In this document: one piece after another, positions 1-7,674 of the stretch
Position numbering within the stretch: position 1 is the first letter of the stretch
Layout: the number at the start of each line of letters is the position of its first letter
Assembly: GCA_016795325.1 (NCBI GenBank)
Contig: JAEUHY010000035.1
Location: forward strand, 1 to 64,000
Length of the DNA stretch: 64,000 nucleotides
Reading direction: 5' to 3'
Source of the DNA: Planctomycetota bacterium
Lineage (GTDB): Bacteria > Planctomycetota > UBA1135 > GCA-002686595
The notes under the pieces: model-generated
Told to the model about the DNA's origin: nothing
What the model saw: the letters and a program-made list of their open reading frames with translations, nothing else
Databases searched by the model: none
Program-made: the position numbers and the translations under genes

Positions 1-215
1 GAAGTGGCAACCGCGATGCGGGAGCGGTGGATCGCCTGCATCAGGTGGGGCCAGCCGTCGCCGCCGAGCGCGGCCACCTCCGATCGCTAGCTCGAGCCCG
101 CGCTCGAACGGTCCGAAGACGCCCAGCGCCCGAACGGCGCGCACGTCGAGCGTTCGAGCCAGGACGTGCGCGCAACTTCGACCGCGGCGCCGTGCGGGCG
201 CGAGCACGCCCCAGG

Positions 216-400
216 GGGGTACCGAGCCAGGCTCCCCCGCCAACTCGTCGCGACAACACCGTATCCCTGGGCGGCGTGACGTACGGGGTACCGAGCCAGG
301 CTCCCCCGCCAACTCGTCGCGACAACACCGTATCCCTGGGCGGCGTGACGTACGAGTCGGCGTCGAGGAGTTGGGGGAGGAGCCAGGCTCCGTAGCCGCG
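216..400. repeat. Dispersed dyad repeat: two exact 69-bp left halves in tandem plus one right half
   Basis: Bases 216-284 and 285-353 are identical 69-bp units starting GGGGTACCGAGCCAGG. The stretch 354-400 is a right half related to the reverse complement of the unit start. The odd palindrome GAGCCAGGCTC occurs in every half. Related copies lie at 679-734 and 1238-1353. The apparent open frames here on both strands are only the repeat being read through and are not called as genes. The short stretch 1-215 shows no gene I can support. Confidence 0.85.
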
Positions 401-435
401 TAGCCGCCGCGCCCCGATGTCGGCGCCGGACGCCG

Positions 436-669
436 GACGAGTTTGACAGGATCGAGCCTTACCCCGAGGATCGCGTCAGTCGTGCTCGCTTCTACCACGA
501 TGCCTGCGCCGCGCTCGCTCGAGCAGCGGCCGAACACCCGCACGGGCGTGCTCACCGCATGGCTGAGCGCGACGCGATCTTCAGCACACTCGAGCAGCAC
601 CGCCTGCTGACACGAACACGAGGCGGCCAGCCTCTGTCCCGACCTTCAAACCGGAAGGGAATCTCGTGA
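436..669 (+). pseudogene. C-terminal gene fragment of unknown function
   Basis: An open frame leaves the preceding repeat and reads DEFDRIEPYPEDRVSRARFY, then a hydrophilic helical stretch with HMAERDAIF-like character, to a TGA at 667-669. The composition looks coding (charged, few rare residues), but there is no credible start codon next to a ribosome binding site; the frame simply emerges from repeat DNA. The first internal ATG is at 559. I read it as the 3' end of a gene whose front was replaced by repeat sequence. The family is not recognised. It could also be chance open frame, since this DNA is stop-poor. Confidence 0.3.
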
Positions 670-678
670 CACCGCACA

Positions 679-734
679 TGACGGACGAGTTGGCGGCGAG
701 GAGTTGGGGGAGGAGCCTGGCTCCGCATCCCGGG
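679..734. repeat. Dispersed dyad repeat, right half only
   Basis: This 56-bp copy matches the right half of the repeat at 1238-1353 almost base for base, including the palindrome GAGCCTGGCTC. It contains the TTG at 704 that is the only possible start codon of the following lipoprotein gene, so the repeat appears to supply the first codons of that gene. Confidence 0.8.
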
Positions 735-1144
735 TTAGTTGGCGATTCATTTGTGCTGTACTCGCCTCACTTTTTGCCACTCTCGCCAGCTGCAGTTCGC
801 TTCGCTCGGAGGTACAGGGGAGGGTGCGCTGCCATCTGACGCAAACGCACAGCTATGAAGTAAGGTTGCATCCTGAAGGAGGCATAGGATGCCTGACTGT
901 GGAGTTGAAGAATAGTGGGCCAGGTCGCGCTCGGTACTCCGCCAATTTTCTCGATGGCAAAGAAATCGCATGCGGGGATGTCTCGTTGGACGGAACTGAC
1001 TTTAGTTGCCGTCCTTCGAGGAGAGTCGTCGTGGTCAGACTGGAATCCGATAGCGTTGCCGAAGTGTGGCTGGTCTTGCACAAGGGGGTGTTGCTCGAAG
1101 ACGTCTCCTGGCAGCGCATCCCGCTCGACCGAATCGTAGAGTGA
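704..1144 (+). CDS. Putative small lipoprotein with atypical base composition
   Basis: The product is 146 aa. Residues 14-29 form a hydrophobic stretch followed by a lipobox-like LASC with Cys30 as the probable lipidated residue, so the mature protein would be an envelope lipoprotein of about 117 residues. The remainder is beta-rich with no recognised domain. The only in-frame start is a TTG at 704 inside the dispersed repeat; no ATG or GTG precedes the signal peptide. Base composition is visibly richer in A and T than all neighbours (runs such as GAAGAATAGTGG), and the gene sits between two repeat copies, suggesting acquisition by transfer. Function is unknown. Confidence 0.5.
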   Translation: MGEEPGSASRVSWRFICAVLASLFATLASCSSLRSEVQGRVRCHLTQTHSYEVRLHPEGGIGCLTVELKNSGPGRARYSANFLDGKEIACGDVSLDGTDFSCRPSRRVVVVRLESDSVAEVWLVLHKGVLLEDVSWQRIPLDRIVE

Positions 1145-1237
1145 GAGACGCGAACCATGGGACCGGACACGTTGTGCGCACCTGTGGTGTTCACGTCTGA
1201 CTTTCCGAGATTGGGTGCGACCACGGCCTACCGCAAC

Positions 1238-1353
1238 GGGGTACAGAGCTAGGCTCCCCCGCCAACTTGTTGCGGCAACACCGTATCCCTGGGCGGCGTG
1301 ACGGACGAGTTGGCGGCGAGGAGTTGGGGGAGGAGCCTGGCTCCGTATCCCGC
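1238..1353. repeat. Dispersed dyad repeat, complete left plus right copy
   Basis: This is the only copy with a left half (GGGGTACAGAGCTAGGCTCC...) directly followed by a right half ending GGAGCCTGGCTCCG. The two halves are imperfect inverted repeats of each other around a roughly 30-nt centre, so a transcript could fold into a long hairpin. The layout resembles REP/BIME-type or MITE-like elements. No transposase gene is nearby in the window. Confidence 0.8.
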
Positions 1354-1595
1354 AGGACGCCTTCGGCTTCTACTTCTCGCTGGGCGTGTCGCGCAGCTAC
1401 GGAGCGGTCGCGGAGAAGTACGGCGTCAGCAAACGCGCCGTGGCGCTGCTTGCTTCGCGCGAACAGTGGCAGCCGCGCATCGCCGAGCTGGAGCGCAAAG
1501 CTCGCCAGCGCACGGACGGGCTGGCGTTGGAGTCGCGGGAAAGAACGCGCGAAGCACGCCTTCTTGGGTCGCGGAAGGGCCCCGGGCGTGTCTAA
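1353..1595 (+). pseudogene. Truncated helix-turn-helix protein, terminase-small-subunit-like
   Basis: Directly after the repeat the frame reads QDAFGFYFSLG, then SYGAVAEKYGVSKRAV, a helix-turn-helix pattern followed by REQWQPRIAELERKAR. This resembles the N-terminal DNA-binding part of phage terminase small subunit-like proteins. After about codon 60 the sequence loses that character and becomes Arg/Gly-rich up to the stop at 1593-1595, which suggests degeneration or a frameshift. The earliest usable start is GTG at 1386, but the homologous reading starts upstream of it inside or beyond the repeat. I interpret it as a gene fragment cut by the repeat. The family assignment is tentative. Confidence 0.4.
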
Positions 1596-1660
1596 GGCAC
1601 GCGAAGGCTCCAGCGGTTCGCGGCGCGCGGCAGGCTTGGCCCGCCGCGCGCTCGCAGGCC

Positions 1661-4600
1661 CTAGCGCCGGAACGCGAGGCCCAGGGCGCCGAGTTCAGGC
1701 GAGAGTCCGCTCACCGGGTTGGAGAGGAACGTCAAGCGCAGTTGCACGTAGCGTGAGCCGTTGATCGCCGAGGCGGAGTTGCGCCACTGCGAGTCGAGGC
1801 TGCTCGGGAAGAACTGCGGCGTGGTCGCGAACACTCCGGCTTGGTTGAGCACGGCGTTCTGCGCGGAGGTGTAGAGGTTGCCGTAGGGGTCGAAGTTGCG
1901 CGCGTCGGCGAACGGGAACTGTCCCACGCCGGGCGCCGGGCTGAAGCCGGAGGCGCCGCGGTAGGCGAGGATCAACTGCGTGCCGCTCGGCTGCTCGCCC
2001 GCGTTGGGCTCGAGGTACGGCTCGGCGAACGTCGTCCCCGGCGCCAGCGTGTCGAACCAGATCGTGTGAACGCGGCTGATGCGCACGATGAAGTCGGCCT
2101 GGCCGTAGTAGAAGACGTTGTCGGTGCCCGGGGTGCTGGCGCCGGGCGGAATCGACGCGGGGTTGAAGCCGCCGCTCGCGGTCGTGCTCGTGTCCGGGTT
2201 GACTTCGTTCACGGTATTGGTCGAGTCGACGCCGCCGGTCGAGAAGACACGGAAGAACGGTTCCGCCGACGAATTGATCGCGATGGCGATGCGGAAACCG
2301 TTCTGCCCGATGGCGAGCGCGTCGGGATAGGTGCGGAACTCGGTCAGCATCGGCAGGCCGATCGTCGGCACCTTGTTCACGGGATAGAAACCCTGGTTGA
2401 TCGTGCCCGCGGCGCTTGTGGCCAAGAGGCGCTGGATGTCGGCGCCGACGCCGAGCGGCGCACCGACGGCGGTTTTCGCCGTGTCGCGCCAAGTCCAGTA
2501 CACGAACTCGCTCTGCGGAATGCCGCGGTTGATCGGGAACGGCGCGATCGGGTTCCCGGTCGAGGACGCAGCGAGGTCGGACGGGTTGACCTGATAACCG
2601 CGGCTGCGCGGGGCGAGGATCGTCATCGGATCGTTCGCCTTGTCGAGCAGGTTGGTGTCGAAGTTGGGCACGAGCCCGGAGAACCTGTGCGCCGGCAACA
2701 GTCCGGCGTTGAGGGCCTCGTCCGGCAGGAAGCGCGAGTGCGCGACCCCGATCGAGAACTCCGAGAAGTTGTCGACTTGGAGGGCGCCGCTGAAGGGCTG
2801 CCACCAGATGCCATCGATGTCGACGTTGTGCGTGGTCTCGTCGCGCAGGCTGAATCCCGAGATGTCGGAATAGCGCCACACGCGCATCATGCGGCTGCCG
2901 CGGTTGGAGAGCGGCGTTTGGATGTTGGTGAGCGGGAGGTCCTGCATGATCCCGACGATCGGCACGGTTCGATCGACGACCGAGGAGAAGCGCTGCACCG
3001 CCCGCGGCTTGATCGATTCGCGGACGGCGTCGTACAGGAATTGCCCACGAATCTCGGGGCCGGCGACGGAGTTCTCGTCGAAGCTCGCAGGGAAGCGCAG
3101 GCGGACTCCGGCGCTGTCGACCGCCGGGCTGGTCGACGAAAGCGTGAAGCGCGAGTCCGGCAGGTTCTCGACGAGATCATTGCCGGCGAGGTCGCGAACG
3201 CGCTGGGTGAACGGCGCCATGCGAACGCGGTAGCGGTCGACATTCGGCGCGGCGAGCGCTTTGCGCAGCGGCAGGCGCGGCTGGAAGGTGAACGTGCGTC
3301 GGTCGGCGGACGGAACCACGCTGCCGACCACGGAGCGGTAGAGCTCGTCGAGCACCGGCAGGTTGTTGTCGTGCTCGATCACGAACGTGTCGAACGGCAG
3401 CACGCTGGCCGGGTCGACCGGCTCGCTGAAGGTGATCGAGACCGTGGCGTTGGTCGACACGCCCGTGGCCGGCAGTGCATCCGGCGCCGGGAGGAAGGTG
3501 AGGAAACACGCCGGATAATCGGGGTTTGTGACACTGCCCGGCAGCGGACGGTACGGCGCGCGGATCAGGCCGACCGGCGGGTTGTTCGTGTTGACGGGGA
3601 TGATCGGCGGTTCGCAGGTGTCGCACAGCGGCCGCACGCGGCACTGGACCTGGCCGCCGACGGGGAAGCCGGCCGCATCCGCAACCACGCGCAAGCGCGT
3701 CGAGTTGAACACGAGCTGGTCGCCGGCTTTGGGGCTGAAGGCGCAGGCCACGCTGCGGAAGCGCAGCACCGCATTCAGTTCCAGATCCGCGGTCAGCGTG
3801 AAGTTCAGCGTGTTGAGCAGTTCGATCGCCTGCTGGCCGATCACACGCGGCGGCGTGTTGTCGAGCAGAAAGCCGTTGCTCGCATCGCCCGTCACATCCT
3901 CCGCGCCGCCGGAACGAACTGCGCGCACGACGTCCAGCGTCGGTGCGAGCGGGTCCGTCGGACCGTTGCCATCGAACGCAAGAGCACGACCGCTCAGCGC
4001 GCGCAGCACGCGCGGCTGCTGCGCAGATTGGCTCTCTCGCGTCGGGATGCGGAGGAGGATGTTGGGTTGCGCGGTGGTTTGTGCGGCCGGCAAACCCAAC
4101 GGATTGAGCGGAAGGCCTGTTGCGAGCGCGTCGAGCTCGGACACCGCGAAGTCGACGATCACACGGGTCGAATGGAACTGTCCGCCGGCGATGTTGCCGT
4201 GGCTGGGATCCGCGAAGATCCGCGCTTCGAACGGCTGCGTCGGCGGGTAGCCGGCGAGCAACTTCACCGTTTCGGCGTCGATCGTCGAGCTCGCGAGGAG
4301 ATCGTTGAACTTGAGCAGCAGCGCGCCGTTGCGCGGAACTGCGGTGAAAGGCGGGATCTCGTTCACGATCGCGTTCTTCTTGAGCACGACCTGCAAGTCG
4401 GCTTCGAGCCCGGCGAGCGCAGCGCGGAACTGCGGCGTCACGTCGCCGTTCGCATCGCGGAACGGATGGAGGATGCGCAGCGTTTCGACGTCGGTCAGAG
4501 GATTGCGTTCGAGCAGGTAGTCGTCGCCGTCGCTGGTGAGCCTGTCGTCGATCACGAACTCGGGAAAGATCGGCGTCACGCCGTCGCGGTCGTACACCTG

Positions 4601-4864
4601 CACCAAGCGGCCCCAGTACACCTCGAGCAGCTGCAGGCGCGCCGCTTCACCGTCGCTCGGGTCCTCTGCGACGAAGTACGTCGGCGCGGCCGGGTTGGAC
4701 TGCGGCGCCGCAACGATCAGGCCCTCGGCGAAGGCGTCGGTCGCAGCTCCGCCGCCGCCGCTGCAGCTGGCGAAGAAGAGTGCGAACGCGCCGAGCGATG
4801 CGAGGAGCGAATGCGAGGGAGCTTGGGAAGCGGCGTGCGAGCGCACGTGAGGGCGGTGGAACAT
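1661..4864 (-). CDS. Large Ig-like domain lipoprotein
   Basis: The protein is 1067 aa and starts at ATG 4864; an upstream extension to 5110 is open but Arg-rich and lacks a signal. Residues 19-34 are hydrophobic and end in the lipobox FASC, followed by a Gly-rich linker, so it is an exported lipoprotein. At least two segments match bacterial Ig-like (SbsA-type) strands: one near residue 195 with NGALLLKFNDLL, and one near 480 with ATVSITFSEPVDPASV. The long C-terminal half is beta-rich without a catalytic motif I recognise. It is a monocistronic leftward gene. A cell-surface structural or binding role is inferred from architecture only. Confidence 0.8.
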   Translation of the reverse strand: MFHRPHVRSHAASQAPSHSLLASLGAFALFFASCSGGGGAATDAFAEGLIVAAPQSNPAAPTYFVAEDPSDGEAARLQLLEVYWGRLVQVYDRDGVTPIFPEFVIDDRLTSDGDDYLLERNPLTDVETLRILHPFRDANGDVTPQFRAALAGLEADLQVVLKKNAIVNEIPPFTAVPRNGALLLKFNDLLASSTIDAETVKLLAGYPPTQPFEARIFADPSHGNIAGGQFHSTRVIVDFAVSELDALATGLPLNPLGLPAAQTTAQPNILLRIPTRESQSAQQPRVLRALSGRALAFDGNGPTDPLAPTLDVVRAVRSGGAEDVTGDASNGFLLDNTPPRVIGQQAIELLNTLNFTLTADLELNAVLRFRSVACAFSPKAGDQLVFNSTRLRVVADAAGFPVGGQVQCRVRPLCDTCEPPIIPVNTNNPPVGLIRAPYRPLPGSVTNPDYPACFLTFLPAPDALPATGVSTNATVSITFSEPVDPASVLPFDTFVIEHDNNLPVLDELYRSVVGSVVPSADRRTFTFQPRLPLRKALAAPNVDRYRVRMAPFTQRVRDLAGNDLVENLPDSRFTLSSTSPAVDSAGVRLRFPASFDENSVAGPEIRGQFLYDAVRESIKPRAVQRFSSVVDRTVPIVGIMQDLPLTNIQTPLSNRGSRMMRVWRYSDISGFSLRDETTHNVDIDGIWWQPFSGALQVDNFSEFSIGVAHSRFLPDEALNAGLLPAHRFSGLVPNFDTNLLDKANDPMTILAPRSRGYQVNPSDLAASSTGNPIAPFPINRGIPQSEFVYWTWRDTAKTAVGAPLGVGADIQRLLATSAAGTINQGFYPVNKVPTIGLPMLTEFRTYPDALAIGQNGFRIAIAINSSAEPFFRVFSTGGVDSTNTVNEVNPDTSTTASGGFNPASIPPGASTPGTDNVFYYGQADFIVRISRVHTIWFDTLAPGTTFAEPYLEPNAGEQPSGTQLILAYRGASGFSPAPGVGQFPFADARNFDPYGNLYTSAQNAVLNQAGVFATTPQFFPSSLDSQWRNSASAINGSRYVQLRLTFLSNPVSGLSPELGALGLAFRR

Positions 4865-5614
4865 GAGAATCACGCGGTTTTTGTGGTGTGTCGCGCTGCT
4901 GGTGCGCGCGGGCGCGCGACAGCGGCGAGTTCGAGAACCAGGGCGCGCGATGCGTGGACTCGGCGCCGACGCTTGGTTCCGCGGGTGGCTGCGCGTTGGG
5001 GCCAACGCGCGACCACGGGCGTTTCGCGATCGGCAGCGAGCGCCTGCGCAGCACGGGCCGTGAGGCGCGCCGTCCGCTCGCGCCACGTCGACCCACACTT
5101 GCACGCACACATGCCTGCGCGCAGCTCCGACGAGCAGTCCGTCGACGCGGCGCTTGGTTTCGAGGAAGAGGCTCGGTTGCGAAAAAGAGCGATCTGCCTT
5201 GCGCCTGTCTCAAACCACGTGCCGTCGTGTTCGACTTGCGTGACGACCGGCGCGCAACGCGTGGCGCAACACACTCTCTATCCCGCGGGCAACGTGCGAC
5301 CTACACAACGTGCGAGCGCTTCCCGAGCCTGCGTGGCGCCGCGCGGCAGCGCACGTTTTGCGCTCGAAGTTGAGCGATGCCGCACGTGCGCGAAGCGCAC
5401 ACCTCGACCGAGCTGTCGTCGAGCCGCTTCCGGATCCAGTGGTTCGAGCCTGCAGCGCGCCCGTCCGGGGCTGCCGCTCACGCGATGGAGAACGCCGCTG
5501 GCGACATGGGCGTGATCGGGCGCAAGAACCGCCCGCAGCGGCAGTCGAATGGGCTCGGTCGCGCGTCGCACGGCCGCCCCGCCCGCTCCACGAAGATCCA
5601 CCGAGTCCCTGCCG
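4865..5614. other. Gene-poor stretch of about 750 bases
   Basis: This lies upstream of the leftward Ig-like lipoprotein and ahead of the rightward genes. Open frames exist on both strands, but they are Arg/Ala/Pro-rich and lack start-site signals or recognisable motifs. I see no RNA gene or strong hairpin. It presumably carries the lipoprotein promoter. Confidence 0.4.
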
Positions 5615-5770
5615 ATGTCCCGCTCCGTACGTTGCTTCCGCGCCTGCCTTGTCTACGGCGTCGCCGCTGCGTTGCTGTGGCTCGCGTTCTCCGACGAAGG
5701 CCGGCGCATCGATCCGCGCGCCAACGTCGCCTCACGTGCAGCGCTCAGTCAACGCGCCGCCATGCCGTGA
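5615..5770 (+). CDS. Small single-pass membrane protein, hypothetical
   Basis: The 51-aa product begins MSRSVRCFRACLV, has one hydrophobic segment (about residues 10-25, GVAAALLWLAF) and a polar tail. Basic residues before the segment favour an N-in orientation or a signal anchor. There is no strong ribosome binding site; the frame stays open upstream to an ATG at 5549, but that extension is Pro/Arg-rich. It lies 86 bases before the membrane protein gene at 5857. It may be a real micro-protein or a chance frame. Confidence 0.35.
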   Translation: MSRSVRCFRACLVYGVAAALLWLAFSDEGRRIDPRANVASRAALSQRAAMP

Positions 5771-5856
5771 CCTCCGCGCGTCGATTCGCCCGGCTAAGTG
5801 CGCGGATCTAGAGGAGTCTCGACACTCCAGCGCTTGGCAAGACGAAGCTGGAGCGC

Positions 5857-6327
5857 ATGGACGCACTTCGACTCCCGGCCTTTCCAGGTTTCGTGTTCGG
5901 ATCCTTGTTGAACTCGGCTTCACCGCAGCTCGACGCGGCGCACGTGTGGACCGCAGCCTGGTCGCTCGTGTTGCTCGGCTTCGCGAGCGGCGCCTTGCTC
6001 GGCCTGGGCTTCGCCCGCGAGCAGTTCCTCGGCGGCTATGCGACGTGGCGCCGACGTCTCCTGCGCCTGGGGCACATCGCGTGCATCGCGCTCGGGCTGC
6101 TGCAGATGCTGTACGAGCTCTCGCCCGCGGCCCACGCCGCCGGAGAGCTCGTGAGCGCGACCCGCGCAGCCTGGATCGTCGGCGCGTTCGCGATGCCGCT
6201 GGTCTGCTGGCTGGCGGCGTGGCGTCAGCCGTTGCGCCACTTGTTCATCCTGCCTGTCGCCGCACTTTCGACGGCCGCGACGCTTACCCTGCTCTGCGTG
6301 GGGACTGCGAACGGAGGTGCGGCATGA
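5857..6327 (+). CDS. Four-helix integral membrane protein of unknown function
   Basis: The 156-aa protein is almost entirely hydrophobic, with four predicted helices near residues 30-53, 69-86, 104-123 and 127-147. A GGAG four bases before ATG 5857 supports the start. The stop overlaps the start of the radical SAM gene in an ATGA, so the two are translationally coupled and probably work together. No family motif is evident. A role as membrane partner for the radical SAM enzyme is inference from coupling. Confidence 0.75.
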   Translation: MDALRLPAFPGFVFGSLLNSASPQLDAAHVWTAAWSLVLLGFASGALLGLGFAREQFLGGYATWRRRLLRLGHIACIALGLLQMLYELSPAAHAAGELVSATRAAWIVGAFAMPLVCWLAAWRQPLRHLFILPVAALSTAATLTLLCVGTANGGAA

Positions 6328-7667
6328 AGATCGGACTTCTCGCGCTCAGCGGCATTCGCGCACACGACCCCGAACTTTTGCGGCGCGGTCTGACCTTGCC
6401 CGGCTTCGTCGAACGCTCGAAGCAGGTGGCGATGCTGCCCAGTCTTGGACTGCTGCAACTCGCCGCGGCGACGCCGTCTGGGCATGAACTCGCCTACTAC
6501 GAAGCGAGCGAAGACCGTGCCGAACCAGAGGCGCTGTACGACTGCGACTTGGTGGCGATCAGCACGTTTTCCGCGCAGATCTTCGAGGCGTACTCGATCG
6601 CGGATCGCCTGCGGGCCGCTGGCGTCAAGGTCGCGCTGGGCGGGTTGCATGTTTCTGCGCTGCCGGACGAGGCCGCGGCGCACGCGGACTACGTCGCAGT
6701 GGGCGAGGGCGAGCATGTGTGGCCGCAGATCGTCGAGGCGGCCGAGCGCAACGCCACGCCGCGCACCTTCGCCTCGCGGGACACGGCGCCGGTCGACGTG
6801 AGCCGCCTCCCGATTCCGCGCTACGACCTGTTGCACGATCGTCCGTACAACCGCTTCACCGTGCAGACATCGCGCGGCTGTCCGTGGCGCTGCGACTTCT
6901 GCGCCTCGACGGTGATGCTCTCGGAGCGTTACCGCAAGCGACCGGTCGAGGACGTGGTGCGCGACATCCTCGCCATCCGCCGACTGCGGCCCAACGCGTT
7001 CATCGAGTTCGCCGACGACAACACGTTCGTCGACAAGGCCTGGGGCAAGGAGCTGTGCCGCGCGCTCGCGCCGCTGGGCGTGAAGTGGTTCACCGAAACC
7101 GACCTTTCGGTCGCCGACGACGAAGAGTTGCTCGAACTCATCGCTGCGAGCGGCTGTCGCCAGTTGCTCATCGGCTTGGAGAGCCCGGACGCGTCGGCGC
7201 TGGACGGTCTCGAGCTGCGGACGAACTTCAAGGCGCGACGCGCTGGTCAAGCCGCCGAAGCTGTCGAGCGCATTCAAGCGGCCGGAGTCACCGTGAATGG
7301 TTGCTTCATCCTGGGGCTCGACCGGCACGACCGCGGCGTGTTCGAGCGCGTGCGCGAATTCGCCGAACGCACTCGATTGTTCGAAGTGCAGATCACGTAC
7401 CTGACGGCGTTCCCGGGCACGCCGCTGTACGAGCGGCTCGCGAGCGAAGGCCGATTGCTCCAGCCGCGCCGCTGGGATCTGTGCACGCTGTTCGACGTGA
7501 ACTTCCAGCCCACGCTCATGACTCCCGAGGAGTTGCGCGCTGGCTTTTATGCGCTGACCGAGCAGCTCTACTCCCGCGAAGCGCTCGAACGACGGCGCGC
7601 GCCGTTCTTTTCGCGCGCCGTGCGCCGTGCACGTCGCTCGGGCGAGAGCGATCGTGTGACCGTCTGA
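6324..7667 (+). CDS. B12-binding-domain radical SAM enzyme
   Basis: The 447-aa protein has an N-terminal cobalamin-binding Rossmann-like region (about 35-145, with VAISTFSAQ and KVALGGLHV strands and the VAVGEGE turn). A radical SAM core follows from about 175, with the CX3CX2C cluster motif CPWRCDFC (Cys186, Cys190, Cys193). GLESPDA and GCFILGLD are typical late-core strands. The family uses a 4Fe-4S cluster and S-adenosylmethionine for C-methylation, methylthiolation or ring chemistry; the substrate cannot be told from sequence. Start ATG 6324 has GGAGG seven bases upstream and overlaps the stop of the membrane protein gene, suggesting a lipid or envelope substrate (inference). Confidence 0.9.
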   Translation: MKIGLLALSGIRAHDPELLRRGLTLPGFVERSKQVAMLPSLGLLQLAAATPSGHELAYYEASEDRAEPEALYDCDLVAISTFSAQIFEAYSIADRLRAAGVKVALGGLHVSALPDEAAAHADYVAVGEGEHVWPQIVEAAERNATPRTFASRDTAPVDVSRLPIPRYDLLHDRPYNRFTVQTSRGCPWRCDFCASTVMLSERYRKRPVEDVVRDILAIRRLRPNAFIEFADDNTFVDKAWGKELCRALAPLGVKWFTETDLSVADDEELLELIAASGCRQLLIGLESPDASALDGLELRTNFKARRAGQAAEAVERIQAAGVTVNGCFILGLDRHDRGVFERVREFAERTRLFEVQITYLTAFPGTPLYERLASEGRLLQPRRWDLCTLFDVNFQPTLMTPEELRAGFYALTEQLYSREALERRRAPFFSRAVRRARRSGESDRVTV

Positions 7668-7674
7668 CGGCCGC

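Noticed and set aside
27..395. Open frames on both strands at the left edge
   Set aside because: They are read-through of the repeat units (the protein itself repeats with the 69-bp period) and have no start-site signal.
1841..5515. Plus-strand frame of 1224 codons
   Set aside because: It is the antisense shadow of the Ig-like lipoprotein; Arg/Glu/Val-rich low-complexity translation typical of stop-poor GC-rich DNA.
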